Below, in pieces: positions 33,134 to 46,597 of a DNA stretch of 64,000 bases. The notes beneath the pieces were generated by a model. That model was not told where the DNA came from. It ran no database searches and worked only from the letters and a program-made list of their open reading frames with translations. The translations under genes were made by a program, and so were the position numbers. Positions within the stretch are counted from its first letter, which is position 1; every line of letters begins with the position of its first letter. The DNA is from Watersipora subatra (taxonomy: Eukaryota; Bryozoa; Gymnolaemata; Cheilostomatida; Watersiporidae). The stretch is from NCBI RefSeq assembly GCF_963576615.1, contig NC_088708.1, positions 65,574,672 to 65,638,671 of the forward strand. The letters are read 5' to 3'.

Positions 33134-36100
33134 CTAAGATGAGGTATTAAGAGTGATGACAGAGGTGACAATGACCGCGATACCGAGGAGAAGGAGACCT
33201 CCTGTCCTGTCTATAACCATTGCGAGCTGTAACCACTCCGCCTTTATCTGCTCTTTGTATCTTGAATACTGCAGCTCATTAATTAGTGTCTTCAAGACTT
33301 CTTTCAAACCATCCTCACTGGTGCTCTACAACACAAAATGGCAACTGTCATGGTGGCATTGCTTAGCTGCTATAGAGAATGCGCTTGACATGCAGGTGTT
33401 CCTCTCTGACATTGATAACAATTGTGGCAGTAACCCATGTGCCATGGATACATCTTGCCAAACAACCATATTTTTTTGTAATAAAGCAGACCAGCTATAC
33501 AGCTCGAAACTCAGCATATGACTCACCCACCTGGAGCATGATAATGCTAATACAGTAGTCGCTCCAAAAACGTAAATAATCTGTTCCGGGACTGTTTACG
33601 TTATAGGGAATTTACGTTATGAGAACAGTAAAATGCATGTAAATTGCTTTATCCGTTCCAAGATCTTTCCAAACTTACCCATTTGGCCATGCAAAAAGGA
33701 AAAACTTGACATAACTCGTCCAATTTATGGGCTGTACCGCAACTGCAGAATTATTTGGCTTACATCGGCAACTTTTCTCCTTTTTATGATTAATCTCACT
33801 GGTTTTATAGATCATGATTGCGGTAAGTTTACAACAAGTTGAGAGGGACTGCACATTTCGATGATGACTTACAACGATTTGCTTATTTTTCTAAACAGCA
33901 AAGTCTATTCTGCAAAGTAAAACTAATAAAAAATATTTTGTACGTTTACAATAAAGCAAAACCACAAAATCTTTTTACTATAAAAAGTGGTTCTACCTGT
34001 TCGATTTCATTTGTACCCAAGGGTCAAGGTTGGGATAAAAGATACTTTCCGACAATACTCCAACTCGTGACATTCAAATTGCTAGACCTGTATCGACGCT
34101 GTAAGACCTGCACCAATTGATCGCCTTAAGTATTTATAAGCAATTGTAGCTATCCTATTCTCTGTTTTGTTGGCCCATATGACGAATTAATATGACGAAC
34201 TAAAATGTCGTGAAATTTATATACAAAAATAATAGATATAATGCACAACGTTTTGTCTTCCGCAAGTCTAGCAAATAAACCAATATTCAAATCGAAATTG
34301 AGAACTTGGGCGACTTCACACTTATACATGATTTATATGGAATTTCCTAAGTAGTATGAAGCAAAAACTTCACATAAATTGTTTACGCTATCTGAAAGTT
34401 ACGTTATAGGGGGTATACGTTATAGGAGCGTCTACTATACCATACTTTGCAATATACCCCACACATCCTTCTCAAGCAAGCATCGTTTCCTATAACATGA
34501 TTGCTCAGTGTTCCCTCAAACGGACACACACACAAACTGATGTTATAGTGTTATAGGCGCAACAGTCTAATGTTATGAACTGATGACATATGTAACCCAC
34601 CCGTGCCACGTGGTTGTTAGCAGCAGTAGCTTCTTCGCCCTCATCGGTAACCTCAGCCAACTCCTGTTCATCATCCGGCTCGCGGCTAGTCTGACGGAGG
34701 GCACTAAAACGCAGCGCTTTCTCCAGATGGAGCAGCTCATAATCATAGCGGCTTGTCCTGCCTCTGGCACAGCAAATGTAGCCAAGTCGGTCGATGCAGC
34801 ACTGAAGTGGAGTATAGATCAATGAGAACGACTAGTTACCGCTACAGTATATTTCATAATTCAATCTATTAAACAGCATCTCCATCTCAACTCTTAGCTT
34901 TGAGCGATGGTCAATGACAACTAGAGTACTCTTTCTAAAAGAAACATCCTACGCATGAGTGAGACTTGGTGCTGTCTCCTCACATTTCTCTTCTCCGCTT
35001 CACTTCTCAATGGCAGTAAGGCCCACCAGCTGATACCCATATTATATGGAGTTGAGTGTGAAGTTGCTGTACAGTATCTGTGGTGTTGACTGTTGGGTAA
35101 TGGTATGTGACAGCAAATATGGCACAACTGAGAAATGCTGTTACACCTTACAGACAGTGACACATTCAAGCTGCACTTTGTAAAATCTGACCCTTTACCA
35201 CAGCAAACGTAAGGCTAAATTACAGTCCTAAATACATTCCCGTAAATTAAATCCAGCAGTGGTTGACTCACACACTAACCGTCAATAAGAAGTGATGAAG
35301 CCGAAGTGTTTGCTCAATATTTCTGGATAGAAAAAAGCGGACTTACGATCCGAAGGAAACGAGGAACTCTAGCTGATTTGGACTCTCCTGTGCCAATCAT
35401 GACTGACATGCAGGAGAGCAGCAAACTCATGAAAATGCTGATCAGAAGGAACGTGTAGTAGTGCACTGAAAATAATCATTGAACCAATCAGATCAAATAG
35501 TCAGGGTGCTAACACCATGCTTTGCATTAAATTTGACATCTACCAATTGATAAGATATGACATAAATTGAATTGATGCATGTACAACAACACATTTTATC
35601 ATATCAGTGCAGTACTAGGTGACCTGAGGCTACAAGGATACACAACAGGGGCTGACGGAAACATAAAACTGTGAATTGAAGGAAATACATGGGAAGTACA
35701 TATCAATTGCGTGTGAACTTACAAATCAGGGGTACATGCTGAAGTGAAGTTGACGGAAAGAAATCTTCGATCATCTCAAACATAATTGTTGCAGCAACAA
35801 GCATAAGACCACCTATCAAATAGAAGGTGAACGTGACTTATTAGGGAACATTTCGGAAATTCCATTGTGACATTGCAACAAGCATAAGACCCCCTATCAA
35901 ATAGAAGGTGAAGGTGACTTATTAAGTTATTAGGGAACATTTCGGAAATTCCATAGTGACATTGCAACAAGCATAAGACCCCCTATCAAATAGAAGGTGA
36001 AGGTGACTTATTAAGTTATTAGGGAACATTTCGGAAATTCCATAGTGACATTGCAACAAGCATAAGACCCCCTATCAAATAGAAGGTAAAGGTGACTTAT

Positions 36101-39100
36101 TAGGGAACATTTCGGAAATTCCATTGTGACAAGAAGAGACCAGAGTCAGACTTTGTGGATGAGTAAAAATCTGGTGGAACTTTTAAAGTTTTACTCCAAC
36201 AGAACATTAGCAGTGAAAAATTATAAATAGAAGATATTCAAGATATCTATGCTATTAATATGACTGACTCTCTCACATCTTCCTCAACAAAGGCAAGTCA
36301 GTGAATTGAAACTTGCCTGCAATGACACTTAAAATTTACCAAAATGGATTATACTGAACAAGGAGGGTTTATTGTAGACGTCTTAACACACCTAGAGTAA
36401 GTTTCTCATTGGATGAGGGGGGCAGAAAGTGAACAACAGGAATAACAAAGAGACAGACAGCAGCAGGAGCGACAAACAGCCTGTAGTAGTAGGAACTTGA
36501 TCTTGAAGCGTGTATACTCATGCGAATTTTGGAGTATTCAAGTTGAGTGACCACATCATAGAAATCTGAGACAGTAATTGTCATATCAAGCAATTTCCAG
36601 TTGATATGATCACCATAGAATGATATGTTGTAGCTCGGCTCCATGTAGTGCATCTCTATCTGTAAAAAGATGCCACGAGCAGTTACCGAATTGTCATACT
36701 AATCTAGTAAGCATGAAGTTTGGCATAAACGAATGTTTGTGAGTAACCTCAGCATGAAATATATCAAACATCAAAACTACCGTAGTCTGAGAAAATTACA
36801 TTTAGCCTGAGCTAACAATATATAATGTTGATATATTCACGCACCGTTGATGCCGAACCTGACCATGATACCAACTCGATATGGCAGTACTGGGTATCAA
36901 AGGGAAAACTGACTAGGTTCATACTGCAAGGGGTGTTGGCGGTGATATGCAGTGTGTAGAACACTGTTCCATTACGGTAGACAAGAAGACGAGGAATAGA
37001 CATTATTTGTGTTGCCTCAAGTCTGTAAGATTTAATATCACATATAATACCATATACAGAGTAGGCCGTTTCACACCAGAACATTAATATACACAGCATT
37101 TCATAACGCATAAAAAATACAGTCACTTTGTTGAATACTTATATGATTTTGAGTCTGATCGAAACATCTTTTCAAAATGATAAAAAAAATATACTGCTAC
37201 ACAGCTAAAACTATGTCAAAACAAATAACAAGTATATTATGTTGTGTAACAAAATGAGTCTAATCCAAATATTAGCAGCAATAATTGTAGTAGAACAGCC
37301 TTCATGTAAATGTAACCTTACTAAATAAATAAATAAATAATACAGAACAAGTCACTGCATTCTGTAACCATGAGTAATGCAGAATAACAAGAGGCCATAA
37401 TCTCAGCGAATCACAAAGTAAATAAGTATGTTACAAATTCTAAAATATGAAAGTGACACAAGTAAACAGGTGCTTACAACAGAAGTAAACAGGTGCTTAC
37501 AACAATTGTTGCAGCTAAGAGTTAATCTGCTAGCTAATAGGTGCTAACAATTATAATTGCTTAAAGTCATTAGTGAATAACTATGAATTTTATTTTTTAA
37601 TTTACAAAGAAACTTTTAAAAAAACTTTTTTCAATTCTTCAAATAGTGCAGTAGTGCAATTAAAAAGTTTCTTCTCCATCGTTTTCAGGCTTTTTGATTG
37701 GCAGATAAGACATAACTTAGTTAAAAACTTGGTTGGTTTCTAATGAGAAAACAAAGCATGTAAAGTGCTACGACTATATTTAAAACAAAGGTATCTCAGT
37801 TCTAATCAGAGACTAGAATCTGTAGAGCTGCATTTATTACTCAAGATTTAATAATGGTTGTTGACATTTGTTTTAATTACAGTACTGCGCGGTTTGTTAC
37901 GGATGATATCATATATTGTATTTGATAATGAGAAAACTTATACTCAACATACCTATATATAACGTTGACTAATACGAATATTAACTACGATTATTATTAT
38001 TCCTGTTATTTCCATGTATAAAATTACACTGATGGTCCTTCATATAAGTGAACCATGTGGATAACCCACTTGTCTAAAACATCCAGAGATGGTGTCCAGA
38101 TATCACCCTCAGATACTGGTATCATATCAACTTCTTCTTCCCATGTTAACCTTTCATCCACCCATGACTACAAAACATGTCTGCTTGAGTTGCTAACAGC
38201 GTTTGTGTTTACAACAGCATACAATATTCTGCTCTAGTCCTCCTGAACCTTCAACTGAGAAATCTAAAGTGGTGCAGCTGAATCCTCAAAAGTGATCACA
38301 TTTAGTAAAATCTGCAGATTACTATAAATTCATCAGAGAAGACACCAAATTTTTCACTTTGAGTAGATTGAACTTGAGAAACTGAGGTCACTGAACTGGT
38401 TACGTTTAATCCACTCAACTTGTCAAACTGAGGGCTCTTTGCTTGTTACTCACTGGTTAATCTGAGCACTCTGTGCATGTAATTACATTTTACTAACTAT
38501 ACTATTACTATTGTATTCAAGTTGTTTTCACGTTTTGAAAATATATTTTGTAAAACCATTATAGACATTGAAGAAATTCAATTGCTGATAGAATTCCATA
38601 CAGTTACAGAGTACTCTATGAAACATAGTTTTATAAACTCATGTTGTTATACAATTAAAAATATATAGCAAGAAAATATATATACATTGTATTTATTGTT
38701 TTGTCAAAATGAAATTAGGTTCAAAGATCAATGAACGTTGTATACAGTTGTTACTCTGTTCCAGTAACTAAGTGCTATTAACATATAATTTCAGTGACTT
38801 TTTTGAAGATACGTATTTTATTTAAGTATTAATTAATTTTTATACAGTTTGGCTTGACATCAAAACTTGGTACCCTGACAGTCTAATGGGCAGTGTAGAA
38901 TCGTCAGGCGTTTAGATAAAGCTCAGAGAATAAGAATGTGCAAAACTATTCTTAAACTCCAGAAATTGGATGACAAGTCCAGGTGACAGACTGTCAGGGT
39001 GGTAAGTCAAATGTTACAAATTCAAATCTCAGAGGAAGAAATCCATTATCACAAACACTAACAGAACAAATGGATGAAACTTGGACTAGATGGACACGAC

Positions 39101-39782
39101 TTTTATAATAGTAAAGATTATGTTTAATCAATTCTTATTATAGTAAATGTAGATATACCTACAGTAACAAGTTCAATACAAGCTAGATATCACTAGCAAC
39201 AGATAAAAATTTTTCGAGGGTGTTGTTCCTATTGGTTAAAAGCTCGCTGTCAAAACTATCCAACTTTTAACGGTCTAATACATTTCCATGCATTCAAGAC
39301 TCAATGGTGCTCCTATGAACTGACTCTCGAAGCATGGAAACATCAGGGTTTATCTCAATATATTTCATTAAAGGTCCTGCCTACATACAGCAGGACATCA
39401 TGTAGCAGAGTAAATACATCATAATATGAGATGGAATTAGCTTTTTACAAAGAGTTGCTACAATAGAGATTTGTCTCACCCACCAGTGTAGGAAACAGAG
39501 ATGTGACCATCATTCCCTTCTTCTCACTCTACAAACAAGACAGTTTCAAGTTAGTCTCAAAGCGATCACTTATCACAGATAAGAGTATTTAGCAATCAGA
39601 AGGATTCTAAAGGCGCATACCAATTCAACGATGTGTGCATCAGTGAACTGTACATGAACTTGCAAGGGACTGCTCGAGTTAACCTGAGGTGCCACTGCAG
39701 CCTCGGTGTCTGAGAATTGTTTTAGTATCTTGGCCTGCGTTTCATATAAGGGACCAGCCTCGGATAAGTAGTTGAAACTCAA
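33134..39782 (-). CDS. Cys-loop ligand-gated ion channel subunit, nicotinic-receptor-like
   Basis: Nine minus-strand exons (39782-39621, 39528-39484, 38167-38070, 37022-36845, 36659-36392, 35812-35723, 35465-35347, 34801-34601, 33325-33134) have AG/GT borders and compatible phases, summing to 1353 nt (450 aa plus stop). The signal-peptide exon upstream was not found. Visible parts: loop region WVDERLTWEE and IWTPSLDVLD; the 13-residue Cys-loop C-SMNLVSFPFDTQY-C; TM1 YYRLFVAPAAVCLFVIPVV; TM2 after NEKLTLG; the TM2-TM3 linker PSTSLQHVPLI; TM3 FLLISIFMSLLLSCMSVMI; a cytoplasmic loop of about 110 residues with an acidic stretch; and TM4 GGLLLLGIAVIVTSVITL before the TAG. The Glu-Lys before TM2 is the usual cation-channel signature. 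No vicinal Cys pair is seen in the loop C region, so it is not alpha-type. It is divergent; a homolog of orphan invertebrate nAChR-like subunits is most likely, ligand unknown. Confidence 0.88.
33551..34439 (-). mobile_element. TA-flanked MITE, family B copy 1
   Basis: An 889-bp element in the last intron of the channel gene. Its ends are TACAGTAGTCGCTCC (left) and TATAGTAGACGCTCC (reverse complement of right), followed by AACGTA/ATAACGTA-type motifs on both sides. No coding capacity. The second copy is at 58487-59364, in the opposite orientation and with matching interior stretches (for example CAAACTTACC..TTGGCCATGCAAAAAGG against its inverse). It probably belongs to the Tc1/mariner-like superfamily, judged from TA at the ends. 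Confidence 0.8.
35790..36135. repeat. Tandem repeat of 79-88 bp copying a channel exon start
   Basis: Four copies of a unit that begins GCAACAAGCATAAGACCCCC TATCAAATAG and ends GGAAATTCCATTGTGACATT. On the minus strand the first copy spans the acceptor and first bases of the TM2 exon (exon starts at 35812). The other three lie in the preceding intron and repeat the same acceptor (TTGATAG) plus about 20 bases of exon-like sequence. Two units carry an extra AAGTTATTA. Confidence 0.9.
38990..39135 (+). mobile_element. SINE-like fragment
   Basis: A B-box-like ATTCAAATCTCAG is followed by a tail GATGGACACGACTTTTATAA similar to the minus-strand tail at 11490-11605. It is degraded and lies in a channel-gene intron. 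Confidence 0.4.
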
Positions 39783-42324
39783 CTGCAGAAGGACTACTAA
39801 AACATTCAAATGTACATACAGAGATAAATGGGTAACCTAAGCATATATGTATATGATAACACATACTGCACTTATCATAAAAGTTTATTATGTTGATAAA
39901 GATAAATACAATCCTAGGGTGAATAAGTAACAATGGATGACCAACTGCCTCCCGAACCTGTATTCACTGTGTATTATGTGCTTACGTGAGCAAATATTAC
40001 AATGTGAATACAGGGATCTAGGAGGCGAATCTACAAATTAGCCATCTCTGTCATCTCTTATGAGCTTTGTGTAGAACTTTTGGAAGTATTTTTGAGGAGT
40101 TTGCCAAAGACCTGCCTTTTAAACTCTGTTTATAATGAGATTACATTTGTATAATTGTATAATCTGTATTGTATATTTGAATTGTATGATCAGTCATCCT
40201 TTAAAGGCTACGAGTTGTACAAGTTGCATTTGACTTCCATGTCAAGCTAGAGTGGCATCAGGCTTTGTGCACAGCTAATTGAAGGCAAGTCTAGTAGAAT
40301 TAGTTAGTTTTCTTACAACCCCAATTGTTATTAACTGATCTGGAAACAAAAAATTTAATGGCAGCCAGTTTGCCGGTGAGTGAATTATAACAACGCTGTG
40401 GGGCAAAGGACAATAATGTGGAAAGCGTGACGGAATGACGGAAAAAAGTAGAAAATTAAAAGATATGAAAACCAGTTTATTAAAAAAAAACTGTTGTAAA
40501 GCTTTCAATTTTTAAAAAGAGGCAGTCAGTGAGCTGCAATAATTTATAGTTAGGTAATGCCATTTCAACTTCGAACTAATTCAACTTCCATCAAATCCTG
40601 AACAGCTCAGATTTAAATGTTGACAATAGTATTACATTTTTGACCCGAAAAGTTTTTTGTTTCACCTAATCAACTGAGAATAATACACGAGTTCGAATAA
40701 CTCAGTTACTTGGAAGCCACAATAACCATAAATGCGTACTTTTAGGTATGCATTTATTGATTGATTTTATCATTGATTTTATTTTATAATTAATTTATTT
40801 AATGTATTGATTAAAATCAATAAATTGGTAATCAGACAAACGGAGAATTATCAAACCTTATAAGAAGAGATTTCGAGGTGAGAGCTCAGAATGCTAGCAC
40901 AATGAATGCAATCTAGATTTTACTTGGAAGCAAAATAATAACAGTTACTAGAAATCTCAAAGACTATTGTAAAATTGCGTGCCTCAACTGATTAACCGCC
41001 CAATACAGAAAATTGGAGTAGATCATATCATACATGTTTGGTGGAATTATTTAATTAATATAGCCACTAAACACGCATGATATTTTGCACAATCTTTTGG
41101 GGCTGCTATGTGAAACAGTTGAATAGTTGATATATATCTATTATAAAATATACATGTATATAAATAAATAAAAATATTATATACATATATACTGAAGAAG
41201 GTTGCAGTTCACTAGAAGCAGAGTGCTCAATATTAAAATAGAGCCTTTAGATGAAATGTATAAAAACTGTAAACATTAAAAGCTATTTACTAATTAAAAT
41301 TTCATGGCTGTTACCTATCATTCATTAAGTAAACTGAAATCTTTAGTTTTAACTGCTGAATGGTAAAATATATGAATATAAAATGATTAAAATATATATA
41401 CATGAATTATAAAATAAATATATATATATGCGTATTGACATATACAATACATTATAATACATATATTACATGATGATATAATATATCATCAATTACTAAT
41501 ACTGCCTTGGGAACGAAACAGTAACGTCAACTAAGATGACATTGCTGAACTAGGCGCATAGCTAGCCATCAGATCGTGAACAGATCAGTTGAACAGCTTA
41601 AACCAAATTTGTTGTAACTATCAGCTTGCTCAATCTTACATGCCAGAATCAAAGATTAAACACTGTATCGCTGCAACGGCTATATGGTCTGTTACATATA
41701 TTAGAAGACAGGTAGAACCAGTATATTATTATTAAAGGTACATCTTATTCGAGTATCATGACATGATTGAGATGACAGATAAGAAATCTAAAACGTCAAT
41801 GATCAAGAGTAGCATAAACACGGCGCTTACCAAACGTTATCATAGCTGTAAACTGCATAATTGACTAAAAACAGAACAATATTACACTTAGCGACAGGAT
41901 ATCGAAAATGGTTCGAAACCTGTATTAGCGGAAATTTGAACTTAGCCCAAGAGTTACAAAACCAGATTTTCGTGAAACAAACAGATGCCCATCAATGCCG
42001 ACAGAACGGTGAATGAGCAAGTTATAGCTTCACCTTAATACGACATTGAAAAATTTCGAACATCGTGAAAATCAAAGTGACCTTTTTCACTGATTGAAAA
42101 ACAAGTGTGTTCTGCTTACTGCTCACTGCAGTTATTTCAAAATGTATTGGAACGAAAATTGCCAAAAATTCTATTGCTTGGGCGTTCATAAAATTATTAG
42201 CAGTATCTTGGTTTGCAGCATACTGTATCCAACGCAAATTTTGTTTTGCCGGAGCACATACCTCTGAATTATCTCCGATGAGATAGAATACTTTTTGTCA
42301 CCACGAGTTTAAGTAGAGTGTCTT
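39783..42324. other. Upstream flank of the channel gene, AT-rich
   Basis: This should contain the signal-peptide exon and promoter of the channel gene, but no candidate stands out. AT-rich low-complexity DNA runs from about 41130 to 41480. A dispersed repeat lies at 40259-40376. Confidence 0.4.
40259..40376 (+). repeat. Dispersed repeat C, copy 1
   Basis: CAGGCTTTGT.., GAAGGCAAGTCTAGTAGAAT and TTAACTGATCTGGAAACAAA match in order and orientation the sequence at 50357-50470. No end structure was recognised. Confidence 0.65.
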
Positions 42325-42329
42325 ATATG

Positions 42330-42513
42330 CGTAGAAAATATTGCCTATGTAGAATGTACAACCTATTGCAATGCTTACATTAGTAACATTACGTCATGCT
42401 TGATGCAATGACTTTGTGTTAGACTATGTATATGGACGATTCAGTTGCGTTTTAAATTTGAATAAAAGTACCAGTGATCTGTTGCTTACTGAGTGTTTGA
42501 TAAACATACCACA
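42330..42513 (+). repeat. 5' LTR of the fossil element
   Basis: Direct copy of 46423-46597. It contains the AATAAAAGTACC stretch typical of a polyadenylation region and ends in ACCACA. Confidence 0.9.
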
Positions 42514-45500
42514 AGCTATTTCGGCAAACTTGTGGCAATAATGGCAGTAAAACTTTCAGACTTGATTAAAACCTATGAAGACGTAGAGAAGAGTGGTGAC
42601 TTTTCTGGGTGGTGTGACAAGTTAGAGCTTGTAGCTGAGCTGCAGAATATTACGGAGTTGAAATCTTTTGTGCCACTCTTTCTGTCTGGACCAGCATTCG
42701 CCATTTATAAACAACTGTCAGCCGACACTAAAAAGGTCTCTTTTCGTAACCTTTTCTGAAACTACAGGCAAATCACCATCTCGCTTCCAGTTGTACTGAT
42801 CATCTTCTGCATTGTTTACTCTAAGACCCAACACACGAGTATCTGATAGTGTCAATGGGTCTTTTGCCACAAGTCCAAACCTTAGTAAGTGAGCTCTAAC
42901 AACATCAGCTGGAACCGCCTCGTTAACCCAAATGTCATCAATGTAGTGATCAGTATGGACAACTACAAAGAAGGATATACAAAGAAGGAGAAACTGTTGA
43001 TGTCTACCTGGCAGATTTGCGTAGGCTAGTAGCTCTGATTGGCCAAATAATACCAGAACCCTTGTTGAAGTGTGCTTTTGTGGCTGGATTACCAATTGAT
43101 GTAGCTACCCAGATTAAATCCATTTCAGCAGTTAAAAACCTTTCGTTGTCGGAGTTGGCCACAAGAGCAAGAATGATTATGTCTAGCAATGTTGGAGCAC
43201 AAGGAGTCTGTGCAATGGGGTATGTAGGCTCAAAACCTGCTGGACAAATTTGTTCAATTTGTAATGGCAGAGGTCATGGAGCCCACCAGTGTCCATCCAA
43301 GGTTGTAAAGAGTGCAAAAAGGCTAATAAAGTGTTACAACTGTCAAGAGCTTGGCAATCACATAGCTAGGAATTGCCCCAATGCTAAGGGAAACGAGAAT
43401 GGGGAAGTGTCTGCACCGCATACTCTCCCCGCTACAAGTCACTGAACAAAGAGGTGCTACCATTTATTAATATATATGTGAACAAAGTATCTGCAAGAGC
43501 TCTTGTAGATACTGGTTGCGAACAGACTGTCGTTTTAGATGATTTTTGTGTTAAATTGGGTAAAAGGCCTAGCGGTCCTGTTCGAATTGTCAGCATGTTA
43601 AATGGTAAAACTACTGAGTGTAAGGGTGAAACTGTGTTAGAAGTCAATGTCACAGGAAATGAAGAGCTTCCTCTGCAGTGCTTGATTGCGCCAGCACTAG
43701 TAGGTGGAGCACAAGTGATATTGAGAATAGATGCTATTGCTAAACTCGGTGGAGTTAATGTTGATGTTCACAATGGTGTTAAGTTTGGTGGTGAGTTGCC
43801 AGTGATAAGTGTTGGCACAAGACACCAGAGTAGTTTAGAGATTGATGATAAAGGTTTCATAGCATGGTTTGATGGTAGTGCATGATTTGTCAAGTGGAAC
43901 GATGATGAACTGATTCTACAAAATCATTGCTCTGAATACAAGATAAATGATGATGACAGAAAAGAGTTTGATGAAGCGCAACGCTGGATAGATGATGAAT
44001 GGCTGGAGTTATATGATAGCACAGTCTACGGTCATGTAGAGGGGATAATTCCATTGATGGCTGCAAAACAACCAAACAAGCTCAATAAGATTTGCCCAGT
44101 TATGGATTACCGTGAACTCAACAACTATATTCACAATAATCCAGGTGTTGAGACTGCAATCTGCCAAGAAAAACTTCGAAATTGGAGGTTAGGGGATGCA
44201 AAGAATGTCTATTAGATTTGAAGAAGGCTTATCTACAAGTTCATATAGAGCCCAGTCTGAAAAGATTCCAGGCAGTGAGGTACAAAGGTAAAACGTATGT
44301 AATGACACGCATGGGATTTGGTTTGAATGTTGCTCCCAAGATCATGTCCAAGATCATAGATAAAGTGCTGTTATTAGATGAACAGATTTGCAATGGAACT
44401 GATCACTACATTGATGACATTTGGGTTAACGAGGAGGTGGTTCAAGCTGATGTTGTTAGAGCTCACTTACTAAGGTTTGGACTTGTGGCAAAGACCCATT
44501 GACACTATCAGATACTCGTGTGTTGGGTCTTAGAGTAAACAATGCAGAAGATGATCAGTACAACTGGAAGCGAGATGGTGATTTGCCTGTAGTTTTAGAA
44601 AAGGTTACGAAAAGAGACCTTTTTCCATTTGTGGCAAACTAGTTGTACATTACCCAGTTGCTGGATAGTTAAGAGTTGCTTGTAACTATGTAAAGAGATT
44701 GACCAATGACATAGACTGGTCTGAAACAGTTTCTAGTTCTTTGAAATCTTTGTTGGGTGAAATATTTCAAAGAGTACAAGAGCAAGACCCAGTGAGAGGC
44801 AAGTGGGATGTCAAGAAGACCTCTCAGTGTACTGTGTGGTGTGACGCCAGCAACTTGGCTCTCGGAGTGTCCCTGGAGGTAGATGGTTACACTGTTGAGG
44901 ATGCAGCATGGCTACGTAAAGAGGATGATGGTGCTCATATAAATGTTGCTGAGCTAGAAGCTGCATTGAAAGGAATCAATATAGCGCTAAAGTGGAAAAT
45001 GACAAATGTGCAAGTGATCACAGATTCAGCTACCGTTTATGGGTGGATAAATTCAGTGATAGAAGATACCAAAAGGCCTAAGGTTACTGGCCTCAGTGAG
45101 TTGATCATTCGACGTAGACTTGGAATTATTGGTCAGCTGATTGATGAATACAGGTTAACACTAATGATCAAACTTGTTCCATCAGGTGAGAACAAGTCGG
45201 ATGTCCTAACCAGAGTACCAAAGAAATGGCTACAAGTTGTTGCATGCTCAGGGGTTGTACTTTCTAACACAGATGAGATAGAAGACGTAAAAAAAGCTCA
45301 TCAAGACCACCACTTTGGTGTCAACAAAACCCTGTACTTGGCACAGAAAAAGCTTGGACGAACAGTCAAGAAAGACATAGTTGAGCAAGTAGTGAAAACT
45401 TGTCTTATGTGTAACAGTGTAGATCCTCATCCAATTAAATGGGATCATGGTCAGCTAAATGTAACAAATGTATGGGAGTGCCTTGCATCAGATATTACTC

Positions 45501-46422
45501 ATGTGAACAGTCGACCTTATCTGACTATTATTGATTGTGGGCCTAGCAGGTTTTTTCTTTGGTTCAAACTGGCTAATGAAACATCAGACGTAGTAATCAA
45601 ACAGTTGAACAATGTGTTTCGAGAACGTGAACCTCCTAAGGAGTTTCTGAGTGACAATGGCCCATGTTTCACAAGCGCTAGAATGAAAGAGTTTCTGCAG
45701 AAATGGAGTGTAGAGCAGATCCTCAGCTGTGCCTATAAACCTACTGGAAATGGAATAATTGAAAGACATCACCGTACTATAAAAAGAGCAATCATGAGAA
45801 CTGGTAAAGGACCTGAAGAAATGGCATATTGGTATAACAATTCACCAAACTCCAATGGTATAGTGCCTGTAGAAGAACTATACAGCTATCGCAGTGACTT
45901 AACAGGGGCGACCAAACCGACAGAAATACCACAAAAGCTAAGTGACAATAGAGACTGCAGCCTTAACCCATACAAAGTTGGCAACACCATTTATGTCAAG
46001 CCAGTTAATGCTAGGTGCTTTGATAAGTGGAAATGCCGAAAAGTGACAAAGATAAATTCTAGCACTTCGGTTAAAGTCGATGGCACAAATAGGCATGTGT
46101 CTGACCTTAGATTGGCTCATCAAGACGAAATTGCAGATGGTGTACATGTATCAACTAGGCCAACTAAAGAGTCTAATCAGGTCGAAGTTGAGTTTAGTAC
46201 TTCAGACCTGCTTGATAACAATGCTCAGTTGAATCGAGAGCCTGTTGACTCTGATCTCGGTCAAAATAGTGACTTTGAAAACAGACCTGTTCGAGATAGA
46301 CGTCTTCCCAAGTGGTTATCAAATTTTGTGCTGTAATGGTTGTACAAGTCAGTTAATCCTGAGATCTATTAGATTGTATGCTGTATAGTTTTACAACAGT
46401 TGATCTTAAGATCAAGAGGGGA

Positions 46423-46597
46423 TGTAGAATGTATTGCTTATGTAGAATGTACAGCCTATTGCAATGCTTACATTACGTCATGCTTGATGCAATGACTTTG
46501 TGTTAGACTATGTACATAGACTATTTAGTTGCGTTTTGAATTTTAATAAAAGTACCAGTGATCTGTTGCTTACTGAGTGTTTGATAAACATACCACA
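46423..46597 (+). repeat. 3' LTR of the fossil element
   Basis: It begins TGTAGAATG after a purine-rich AAGAGGGGA tract and ends ACCACA, matching the 5' copy at about 96 percent by eye. Confidence 0.9.

Larger units (their letters stand above)
42330..46597 (+). mobile_element. Fossil LTR retrotransposon, Ty3/Gypsy-type
   Basis: A 4268-bp element with direct terminal repeats of about 175-184 bp, flanked by a 5-bp target duplication ATATG (42325-42329 and 46598-46602). A purine-rich tract lies just before the 3' repeat. Recognisable parts in order: a capsid/gag-like region with zinc knuckles (about 42540-43400), aspartic protease with ALVDTGCEQTVV (from about 43490), reverse transcriptase (about 44080-44510), RNase H (about 44830-45220) and integrase with its zinc and core regions (about 45290-46330). 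The order protease-RT-RNase H-integrase fits Ty3/Gypsy. The element is broken, with about five breaks and some internal rearrangement. The two terminal repeats differ at about seven positions plus one short indel (roughly 4 percent), so it is moderately old. Confidence 0.9.

Noticed and set aside
39742-39933. Hydrophobic 63-codon minus-strand frame as the channel's signal peptide
   Set aside because: It is out of phase with the exon starting at 39782, which has its own acceptor.
42718-43095. Minus-strand 125-codon frame as a host gene
   Set aside because: It belongs to the fossil LTR element, which is internally rearranged.
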